Of a stretch of 64,000 nucleotides of DNA, positions 1-6,873 are shown in pieces. Origin of the DNA: Paracoccaceae bacterium (GTDB taxonomy: Bacteria > Pseudomonadota > Alphaproteobacteria > Rhodobacterales > Rhodobacteraceae). The notes beneath the pieces are model-generated. The model made no database searches and was not told the DNA's origin. It saw only the letters and a program-made list of their open reading frames with translations. The stretch covers positions 1-64,000 of the forward strand of contig JAJEBQ010000053.1 of NCBI GenBank assembly GCA_022822495.1. Direction: 5' to 3'. The position numbers and the translations under genes are program-made. Numbering within the stretch: the stretch's first letter is position 1; each line of letters opens with the position of its first letter.

Positions 1-168
1 GTCCCAGGGACGACGGCCCGGACCACGGGTGCGAGGAGAACCAAAAACCTCTTCAAGGAGCGGTCGGAACAGCTCCCAGTCCACCAGCTCCTTCATGCTT
101 TGCAGAGTGTTGAATTCCTTCAACGCTTGACGTTGATGCTCTTCCTCCAGCACGTGACGTTTGTCCAT
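1..168 (-). CDS. IS5-family-like transposase, N-terminal part (runs off window)
   Basis: The minus strand reads 56 codons without a stop from an ATG at 166-168 to the window edge. An AGGAG ribosome binding site lies about 8 bases upstream of that ATG. The peptide starts MDKRHVLEEE and contains LFRPLLEEVF followed by GPGRRPWD, the N-terminal signature of IS5-group DDE transposases. The catalytic domain lies outside the window, so activity cannot be judged. The stretch is clearly richer in G+C than the chromosomal genes further right, which suggests recent arrival. Family assignment rests on this short N-terminal motif alone. Confidence 0.75.
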   Translation of the reverse strand, partial: MDKRHVLEEEHQRQALKEFNTLQSMKELVDWELFRPLLEEVFGSPRTRGPGRRPWD

Positions 169-392
169 CTGAGATCTCCTGGTTTTGCATTAAAAAGGGA
201 ATACTGTATTTCGTGTTGACTTCCATTGAATCACAACACAAACAAAAAGACCAGGATTTGAGGGGTGTTTTATAAAAAAAATGTGGTTGAATTAATAAAT
301 AGAGGTGCCCTATACTTCCCATTAATTTTATCTACGCAAGAAGCCGATTGCTTTTCAGATTCATATTGTGAGGTGATTTGTTCCTTAAAATA
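169..392. other. Spacer between two insertion sequences
   Basis: This AT-rich stretch separates the IS5-like transposase start from the terminal repeat of the next element. It should contain the end of the IS5-like element, but no matching inverted repeat can be named because its other end is outside the window. No convincing gene is seen. Confidence 0.4.
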
Positions 393-1834
393 CCAGTAAT
401 TCCCGCTAGCAGCCATTTTTCTTAAAATGGTGCTTGTCTGTATTATTTTAAGGGCAGGTATTTTCGGGACAGGCAACGGGGTGCAACAGCCTGATTTCCA
501 CCCCCAAACCGGGCCGACCAACCCGTTTTTCAACTCACCGAACCGGCAGGACGCAGGTCAGCCTTTTCCTGCCGTGGCCATAGGAATGGGTGAGGTTGTA
601 ACCCTGCCGTTTCTGGGTCAGGAAAATAGTGTTCTCAATAACCCAGCGTGACCGACCGGCCTCCATCAACCCCTCAAGATTGTCCCGGGTGATCTCGTGA
701 TCCGTAATCCATCCAAACCGCCTGATGATTTCCGGTTCAAGCCGTGTCCGGCCGCCACCCTTGCGGATCGTCCGTGCCGGAAGGCGTTCCCTCAAGTCCA
801 AGGCATTGACCCTAATGTCGGGGTTTTTGGCATTCAACCGAACACCGTTCCGCCAGCAAAAGGTGAGTGTTCGGCCATCCTCCTTGTCGACCACCCATCG
901 CCTTCCACCCTCGGCAAGCTGGGCATAAACGGTCTTGTGGCCCTTCTCCTTCGCCCCGATGATGAAGTTCATGCCCAGCTCCCGCAAGAGCCGGACTTGG
1001 GGGCCTTGCCGTGGAGGGTATCCATCAGGACCGTCAGGGCAAGATGCGGATGTTCCCGCCTGACATGCAGGAGAAGACGTGCGACGGCCTTCGCCTCGCA
1101 ATCGTTCTTGGCGGCCCCATCGGCCCGGGTGACCAGCTCGGGCATCAGCGGGAAAACCGCCTTGGTGCCGGGGTTGACAAGACTGGCAGCAACCATCTGG
1201 TGTGTCAATAGCGCTCGAAAAATATTCCATAATTACGTTTGAATAATGGACCACTCCCAAGCAAAAAAAGGCCTATTTGATTACCTGTAGTGGTTATTAG
1301 TAGGCTTCACCTCCTTTCCTTTTTTCTTTCGTCCTCTTTTTCCTGGTGGCGATGGAGGCAACAGGGCCTTGAAGACCGGCCGCAGGGACTGCGGATCAAC
1401 AAGGTCAAGGCGTTCCCTCATGGCCGTGTCGCTAGGAACACAATGGATACGGAAAAGCGTCCTGAGGTTGCGGTGCAACTCCGGGTTGATCCCGTTCCCG
1501 CGGGTATCCGTGTCAAAGGCAAGGAGCGAGGCGTCTTTCAACTTGAACATCGCCAGGGCCGACAACAGGCAATCCTGAAGTGTCACCTTGCGGCCGGGGA
1601 CAGGATCCTCAAGGCGTTCAAAACATGTGGTCGTTGTTGCCACCATTCCGGAGGCACTCAAGTGGCGGCGTAACCGCCTGGCCTTTTTCGATGTTGGCAT
1701 TGTTACAGCTCACTGCTCTGACTTATGCTTGTTATTGCACCCAAAATACCCTGATCGGGTAGAAAAGTTTACGAAAAAGTAAATTCGAGGGTCGCCATGA
1801 ATAAGGGGTAATGGACGTTAGCGGGAATTACTGG
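393..1834 (-). mobile_element. Insertion sequence (ISNCY/ISDol1-like DDE element) with terminal inverted repeats
   Basis: The element is bounded by inverted repeats. Reading inward from 393 on the plus strand and from 1834 on the minus strand, both ends begin CCAGTAATTCCCGCTA, and 22 of the first 25 bases agree. The 1442-bp interior holds one disrupted transposase on the minus strand. G+C content is visibly higher than in the surrounding chromosome. No clear target-site duplication is visible: the flanks are AAAATA on the left and AGAAAA on the right. A second, more decayed member with the same end sequence lies near 53.6-53.9 kb. The family name is tentative and rests on the transposase motifs. 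Confidence 0.75.
535..1700 (-). pseudogene. DDE transposase, disrupted (stop, deletion, frameshift)
   Basis: An intact N-terminal segment of 139 codons (1700 down to 1281) ends in a premature TAA. A short YFSS motif follows near 1225, and after an apparent out-of-frame deletion a second segment resumes with HQMVAASLVNPG (1208 to about 1006). It is thrown out of frame at a C-run near 1006: adding one C restores GKAP-QVRLLREL. The third segment carries the C-terminal catalytic region RSRWVIENTIF and GYNLTHSYGHGRKRL. The order matches ISNCY/ISDol1-type transposases, in which a W-x-I-E-N motif and a GY-x-x-x-H-x-YGHG motif close the DDE domain. The end after LTCVL is also lost, so no functional enzyme is expected. 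Confidence 0.8.
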
Positions 1835-2283
1835 AGAAAAACACCCGTTAGGTGATGGTAAAACCAGCATTCAAATGCTTTTGTCCCGAAACTCAAAACT
1901 AACCCAACAGGTGTTTGTTATGATGAAAAAATTAGGTCTAACAATAACGGATAAATTGCCCCTGGTAGCAAGCCAGGGGTAAAACAGAGCTGTCATTTTG
2001 TAATTCCGGTGAACTTATTGTGCGGGAAACTGTTTTTTCTTGGCCCCTCGGGGGTTAACAACACGTTCGCTGATGGACCTGATCACCTATAACCACAATA
2101 ACCTCACTGCCCTGGAACCACCTCGAGTCCAGAGAGGGTTTAAGAGAAAAGGCTTCTTTTATAGTCTTAAATTTGCACTAATGCATATTTGGTTCGCCGG
2201 TTGTCGAGTCAATAAATATTTCACACTTGAGCACTAATGCGTGTTATGATTCAAAACGATATTATTGAGCTTGGAGTAAAGAA
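1835..2283. other. Intergenic region with a strong hairpin, no gene seen
   Basis: Between the insertion sequence and sodC no reading frame looks like a protein. The one clear structure is the hairpin at 1959-1979. The last bases before sodC carry a GGAG ribosome binding site. Confidence 0.5.
1959..1979. terminator. Hairpin CCCCTGG / CCAGGGG
   Basis: A perfect 7-bp stem (1959-1965 with 1973-1979) encloses a 7-base loop. The bases after it (TAAAAC) are not a T-tract, so it may be a factor-dependent terminator or an RNA structure rather than a classical intrinsic terminator. Confidence 0.35.
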
Positions 2284-2847
2284 ATGAAAATTATTTACCA
2301 ATCTAGTCATTTGTCCGCCTTATGGTGTGTATTAGTAAAATTGAAACTTGCAACCCTTCTGTTTGTAACTTTCGGAGTTATACAACCTGCCTCAGCAATG
2401 GACACGGCATCGGCCGAGATTATTAATATTGAGGGCAACGTGATAGGCAAGGCAACTTTCGAGCAGGCACCAACCGGTGTGCTTGTTTATGTCGAGGTCT
2501 CTGGATTGCCTCCAGGTGGACATGGAATTCACTTACACGCGATCGGTTCCTGTGCACCTGATTTCAAGGCTGCGGGTGGGCACATCAATCCAGAGGGGGT
2601 CAAGCATGGTTTAAAAAATCCTGAAGGTCCTGACAATGGTGATTTACCCAACCTGTATGTAGCTGCAGACGGAAGCACCCGCGCCGAGTTCTTTACAACC
2701 TTGGTATCTGTTATGGGGGGTACCATACCGGCACTTTTGGATGATGATGGCTCAGCGGTCATTATACATGAAAATCCAGATGATCACATTTCCCAACCAA
2801 TTGGAGGGGCAGGAGGACGCATTGGATGCGGCATAATTCATCCATAA
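2284..2847 (+). CDS. sodC: Periplasmic Cu/Zn superoxide dismutase with an altered zinc ligand
   Basis: This 187-residue protein dismutates superoxide in the periplasm. A signal peptide covers about residues 1-38, ending PASA. Copper ligands are H83 and H85 (HGIHLHAIGSC), H100 (GGHINPEG) and H162 (IIHENPDDH). The likely structural disulfide is C90-C182, the latter in GGRIGCG. Zinc ligands H100, H108 and D120 are present. The third zinc histidine, usually in GPHxGDLPN, is replaced by D117 (GPDNGDLPN). Start and ribosome binding site (GGAG, 9 bases upstream) are good. It stands alone between the insertion sequence and the tct genes. The function is secure; the metal-site variation may change zinc affinity. 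Confidence 0.93.
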   Translation: MKIIYQSSHLSALWCVLVKLKLATLLFVTFGVIQPASAMDTASAEIINIEGNVIGKATFEQAPTGVLVYVEVSGLPPGGHGIHLHAIGSCAPDFKAAGGHINPEGVKHGLKNPEGPDNGDLPNLYVAADGSTRAEFFTTLVSVMGGTIPALLDDDGSAVIIHENPDDHISQPIGGAGGRIGCGIIHP

Positions 2848-3068
2848 TTGGATTGTTGCCTTGGCAATAAATAGCTGAGTGCAAGTGAAACGAAGCTTGG
2901 CAAAATTCTTGGAACCATTGAGGGTATTGCCAAGAGGACTTCTTTTCGAAAATGATCAGAACTCTCTCGTCGACGCCCGCAAGCAATGAGCATATGTCGT
3001 TTTCAATTTTTCCGAAATGAATATAAGCGTTGATTGTAGTTTGATATTTAGTTTCGGGAGAATACAAA

Positions 3069-4064
3069 ATGAATTTTAAAAATTTAATAGTCCTTGTTGT
3101 GGGCGTTTTGTTTTTGGGGAGCGTTGTCTCACAAGCAGATACAATGATAGAACCCCCTGATGGATTTGGCAAAAGACCACTCACCATGATAGTACCCTTT
3201 GGATCGGGGGGTGGTTCAGATCAACTTGCCAGAGCCATGGCCAAAGCGATGGGAGAGGTCGCTGGTCTAGATTTTCAGGTAGTAAATAAACCCGGCGGTG
3301 GAGGAACTTCCGCCATTCCTGATTTCATGCTTGCACCTGCGGATGGATATACGGTCCTCGAACACATTGACAATGCGATATCGGCCTATGCGGCCGGAGA
3401 TATTTCAGAGAATCCTGCCGTTGATTGGATACCGCTTTGTATGACGCAGATTACGTTTAGTCAGATTTACATCCGGGGAGATGAAGACAGATTTACCGAT
3501 TGGGCCAGCTTCGAAGCATATGCTAAAGCCAATCCAGGAGCGGTTTCCATGGCCAATCTTGGAAAGATTGGTTCCATGGAACTTGTTGTCATGGACCAAC
3601 TCCAATCGGCCTTGGGAATTGAGGTCAACCAAATAGCCTATGATAAACCAGCTGAGCGTTATGGTGCATTGATTGGTGGGCACGTTGATGTACTGTTTGA
3701 ACAACCAGGTGATGTCAGAAGCTTCCTTGATGCAGGTGAAATGTTACCCATTCTAACCATTTTCGGAGAACGCCCTTCCGCTTTCGCTGATGTACCAACG
3801 CATAAGGAAGTTGGGGCTGATTTTGATGCCTTAACCAGATTCCGAGGATTTTACGTAAAGAACGGTGTCCCGGATGAGATTGTGGTATTCCTGTCAGATG
3901 CCTGTGCAGCTGGATTTAACACTGAGGATTATCAGGAATTCAATCGCAGTAAGTATATGCATCTCATTGACAGTTTCAGGGACACAGAAGGATCCATTAC
4001 ACTTATCAATGATGCGGTTAAAACCTATCAGGAAATGTACAAAATGCTTGGTATAGGAAATTAG
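3069..4064 (+). CDS. tctC: Tripartite tricarboxylate transporter substrate-binding protein (TctC/Bug family)
   Basis: This 331-residue periplasmic binding protein delivers a carboxylate ligand to the TctA/TctB membrane partners. A signal peptide ends near residue 23 (VVSQA). The mature part has the family's N-terminal strand LTMIVPFGSGGGSDQLAR and the NKPGGGGTSA loop, both lining the ligand pocket in Bug proteins. Length is normal. A GGGAG ribosome binding site precedes the ATG. It is the first gene of a tctC-tctB pair, followed directly by an intrinsic terminator that would keep the binding protein in excess. The ligand cannot be read from sequence; the downstream tctA and CoA-handling genes suggest a short carboxylate such as sulfoacetate. 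Confidence 0.9.
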   Translation: MNFKNLIVLVVGVLFLGSVVSQADTMIEPPDGFGKRPLTMIVPFGSGGGSDQLARAMAKAMGEVAGLDFQVVNKPGGGGTSAIPDFMLAPADGYTVLEHIDNAISAYAAGDISENPAVDWIPLCMTQITFSQIYIRGDEDRFTDWASFEAYAKANPGAVSMANLGKIGSMELVVMDQLQSALGIEVNQIAYDKPAERYGALIGGHVDVLFEQPGDVRSFLDAGEMLPILTIFGERPSAFADVPTHKEVGADFDALTRFRGFYVKNGVPDEIVVFLSDACAAGFNTEDYQEFNRSKYMHLIDSFRDTEGSITLINDAVKTYQEMYKMLGIGN

Positions 4065-4079
4065 ATTGGCAAATGTTTG

Positions 4080-4106
4080 GGAGGGTATGGTTACCCTCCT
4101 ATTTTT
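4080..4106 (+). terminator. Intrinsic terminator between tctC and tctB
   Basis: A perfect 8-bp stem GGAGGGTA/TACCCTCC (4080-4087 and 4092-4099) has a 4-base loop and is followed by TATTTTT. It lies 15 bases after the tctC stop and just before the tctB start, so it probably attenuates tctB relative to tctC. Confidence 0.8.
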
Positions 4107-4124
4107 CGTTCCCAGAGAAACTCC

Positions 4125-4709
4125 ATGATTACACAAAGCACAAGATTGCCTGACGTGATCGGCAATGCTTACTTTAAACCCATTGTGGAATGGTTGATGT
4201 GGATGATTCTGGTCATGATTGCTCTTTCGCAGGTTGATAATTTCAGCCAGGAAATGGCAACCTATAGATTTGATGCCGATGGTTGGCCGATAACCATTAT
4301 GTTAGCTCTGGGAACAGGTGCCACACTACAATTCCTATTCCAGATAATTAAAATTAGAACTGCTGGCGTGCGTACCGTTGATCAGACGGTTACAGAAGTT
4401 AAAAACAAGGAAGCACCGAGCCAGAAAACCAAAATCATAAATGGTGCGATTTTTCTACTACCCTTCGTTTATCTGTTCCTTGCCCCACGAATGGGCATCT
4501 ACGTAATCACGCCATTTTTCATAGTTTCACTTTTATTGTTGCTTAACGTACGATCGATCAAGGCATTACTGGGGGTAACGGTCATTACCTACATGTTGTT
4601 GCTGCTGGTCTTTACACGTTTCTTTTATGTTGCCCTGCCAGTTGGGAGATGGGATTACTTTTATGATTTGAACAACTGGATAATCGTCGCTACCAGGATT
4701 GGGTTTTAA
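4125..4709 (+). CDS. tctB: Tripartite tricarboxylate transporter small membrane subunit (TctB family)
   Basis: The protein of about 194 residues has four to five hydrophobic segments: PIVEWLMWMILVMIALSQV near the N-terminus, then ITIMLALGTGATLQF, GAIFLLPFVYLFLA, VITPFFIVSLLLLL and ITYMLLLLVFTRFF. A charged loop follows the second segment. This is the TctB layout, the small integral subunit that pairs with TctA. The ATG at 4125 is preferred over an in-frame TTG at 4077 because that TTG lies within the terminator hairpin. In most bacteria tctA follows at once. Here tctA is 5.3 kb away, beyond a toxin-antitoxin and restriction cassette. Confidence 0.82.
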   Translation: MITQSTRLPDVIGNAYFKPIVEWLMWMILVMIALSQVDNFSQEMATYRFDADGWPITIMLALGTGATLQFLFQIIKIRTAGVRTVDQTVTEVKNKEAPSQKTKIINGAIFLLPFVYLFLAPRMGIYVITPFFIVSLLLLLNVRSIKALLGVTVITYMLLLLVFTRFFYVALPVGRWDYFYDLNNWIIVATRIGF

Positions 4710-4784
4710 CTACAAAACCATCCCAGTACACCAGATCTTCAGGTGTATCGTTTACATCACATTACATGACTTAAACACTCACAT

Positions 4785-4799
4785 GTGATAGTTTATCAC
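4785..4799. promoter_or_regulatory. Operator-like inverted repeat upstream of hipB
   Basis: GTGATA (4785-4790), a 3-base spacer and TATCAC (4794-4799) form a perfect inverted repeat about 75 bases before hipB. A wider pair, ATCACAT (4757-4763) and ATGTGAT (4783-4789), overlaps it. HipB-type proteins autoregulate through palindromes, so this is a candidate operator by position only. Confidence 0.35.
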
Positions 4800-4872
4800 G
4801 CCAAACACCATAAAATAATCATAATTGATATTTATTTTTGTAATTAGGCTAAAATATATCATAAGTCATATA

Positions 4873-5208
4873 ATGAAGATTGCTATTTACAACCCAGAAA
4901 CCGATATTCTCAAGGAGCTTGCCCAACGTCTAGCAAGAATTCGAAAGGCCCAAGGCTACACGCAAATTGAGTTGGCCAAAGAGGCTGGCATAGGTGTGGC
5001 AACGCTACGCCGTATTGAAGCTGGACAGGATGGTCAGTTGGAAACATGGCTAAAACTTCTCAAGGCACTGGATCGGATATCCGCCATAGATGCACTCCTG
5101 CCAGAAACATTTAATTCTCCCAGAGCTGAAGTTCTCGCGGGAAAATCAAGAAAACGAAAAATAAGGACTTCTCCACCTGGTATCGTTTGGGGAGATGAAA
5201 CCCAATGA
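4873..5208 (+). CDS. hipB: XRE-family antitoxin/regulator, HipB-like
   Basis: This 111-residue protein has a helix-turn-helix in roughly residues 14-55 (RLARIRKAQGYTQIELAKEA, then GIGVATLRRIEAG). A basic tail contains KSRKRKIR. HipB antitoxins bind operator palindromes and neutralise HipA kinases. The ATG at 4873 begins just before the conserved domain; an upstream in-frame start at 4825 would add a non-conserved hydrophobic stretch. Its stop overlaps the next gene's start by ATGA, the classical hipBA arrangement. The partner hipA is broken, so this protein may now act only as a DNA-binding regulator. Confidence 0.85.
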   Translation: MKIAIYNPETDILKELAQRLARIRKAQGYTQIELAKEAGIGVATLRRIEAGQDGQLETWLKLLKALDRISAIDALLPETFNSPRAEVLAGKSRKRKIRTSPPGIVWGDETQ

Positions 5209-6493
5209 GTTCAGCGACGGTCAAACTTTGGGACACCGTGGTCGGATTTGTCTCAATGCATGATCAAGAACGATACGCAAGATTTGAATATGATTCAGAT
5301 TTGGTCGATCTAGGAATAGAACTGGCGCCTCTCAAGATGCCCCTTCGCGAGAATCACATCTACCAGTTTGAAGACTTGCATCATAGATGATTTCATGGAT
5401 TGCCAGGCTTGATTGCAGACAGTTTGCCAGACAAGTATGGAAATAAGCTTATTAATGTTTGGTTCAAACCGGAAAAAACCCTAAGGATTTCAATGCAGTA
5501 GATCGACTTTGCTACACTGGTAGGCGAGGAATGGGTGCATTGGAATTCGACCCTTCATTCGACCCTAAAACAGCACAGGATATACACCTCGAAATGTGTG
5601 ATCTCATTAATCTTGCTTCTATAGCATTTACCGAAAGTAAAATGCTCAACACCAGACTCACATCGGAAAGTACCGATAGTACTTTGCTAGATATTTTGGG
5701 TGTAGGAACATCAGCTGAGGGCGCCCGTGCAAAAGCAGTTATAGCTTATAATCCAGAGTCAAAAGAAGTGCTATCCGGGCAGAGGGATTTACCTCACAAT
5801 TTTGAGCATTGGTTAATAAAATTGGATGGTGTCGCGTTTAATGGAGATTGGGGAGTCGCCGACCCTTTGGGTTTTGGCCTTTTGGAATATAGTTATTATC
5901 TCATGGCCAAATCTTGCCGAATCAACATGATGGAGAGTCGTATATTCAGTGAGAATGGCCGCAACCATTTTATGACCAGGCGCTTTGACCGTAATTCAAA
6001 AGGCGGTAAGGAATTTGTACAAACCCTCGGAGCCGTTACCCATTTTGATTATTATGAAAGTGGTTTTCATTCTTATGAACAGCTTTTCATGACAATGCGG
6101 GAATTAAGCATGCCACAAGAAGCCATAGAAGAACAGTTTCGTCGCGTTGTGTTCAATATTGTCGGCTGTAATCAGGATGATCATGTTAAGAATTTTAGCT
6201 TCATGATGGACCGGCAGGGTAATTGGGACATCACACCAGCATATGACCTTTGCCATGCCGAAGGTAGTGGATTCACCAAATCCCATCAACTGAGTATCAA
6301 TAACAAGACAAGCAATTTCACCCTTGCAGACCTGAAACATCTTGCAAGATATGCCCGGTTGCCACGAAATCGAGAAAAGATTGTGCTTGAGAAAACAGTC
6401 GATGTTTTTTCAAACTGGCACAAAGCAGCAAAAGATCTTGCCATACCAAAGGCATTACAGGACCATGTTTTAGGAACATTACGCTTGTCCTAG
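5205..6493 (+). pseudogene. hipA: HipA-like kinase toxin, disrupted by a stop codon and a frameshift
   Basis: The N-terminal part (from 5205) reads to YQFEDLHHR, then meets an in-frame TGA at 5388-5390. The same frame continues as FHGLPGLIADSLPDKYGNKL, which is conserved HipA sequence. Near 5460 the frame shifts, and the rest resumes as NAVDRLCYTGRRGMGALEF and runs to 6493. The C-terminal kinase core is well kept: GCNQDDHVKNFSF is the catalytic loop and DITPAYDLCH the metal-binding segment. Two lesions in the N-terminal third make a full-length toxin unlikely. HipA kinases phosphorylate targets such as glutamyl-tRNA synthetase in E. coli. The C-terminal fragment from about 5459 could still be translated from a TTG, but would lack the N-subdomain. 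Confidence 0.85.
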
Positions 6494-6873
6494 TCCTGAG
6501 TTGGGAGCTACAAGATGCCGTCGTTCATAGCCGGAAAAAACTGCAAACCAGTGTGATTGATATTCTCTTTCACACAGCTCCTAATTGTGTTATTGATGAA
6601 GTGGTTTGTAGAATTTTCAGGTATCACATACCGTCCAAGAAATAGAGTAAAAATTAGAGGATTACATACTTTAATACATACAACAATATTCCCAAAAGGA
6701 AGGATGTTTTAAAGGGTAATATATGAATTATTAGGAACAACCCTCAGGGTCTGTATATTCAAATATGTAATCCCCTTTTGTATTGAACAGACCACTCGTG
6801 TATCTTTTTAGATGGAAGGAATTGATTAAGCCAGATTTTAATCCCCCAGCAAAGATAGAGGAATCATATTTAG
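6494..6873. other. Intergenic region holding the first 115-bp repeat
   Basis: No gene is seen between the broken hipA and the MmeI-like enzyme. The repeat at 6659-6773 fills a third of it. A GAGGA ribosome-binding sequence precedes the enzyme's ATG. Confidence 0.6.
6659..6773 (+). repeat. 115-bp direct repeat with palindromic ends, copy 1
   Basis: The copy begins GGATTACATA and ends TATGTAATCC, so its two ends are inverted repeats of one another. Its interior, including GGAAGGATGTTTTAA and GGGTAATATATGA, recurs at 9797-9911 in the same orientation with scattered differences. The two copies bracket the MmeI-like gene. Short length, no coding capacity and inverted ends suggest a MITE-like element or recombination site. 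Confidence 0.75.

Noticed and set aside
4077-4124. TTG start at 4077 for tctB
   Set aside because: It would place the start within an intrinsic terminator hairpin; the ATG at 4125 lies after it and fits the family.
5388-5390. TGA in hipA read as selenocysteine or tryptophan
   Set aside because: A second lesion (frameshift) lies 70 bases later, and no other gene in the window shows in-frame TGA codons, so plain mutation is simpler.
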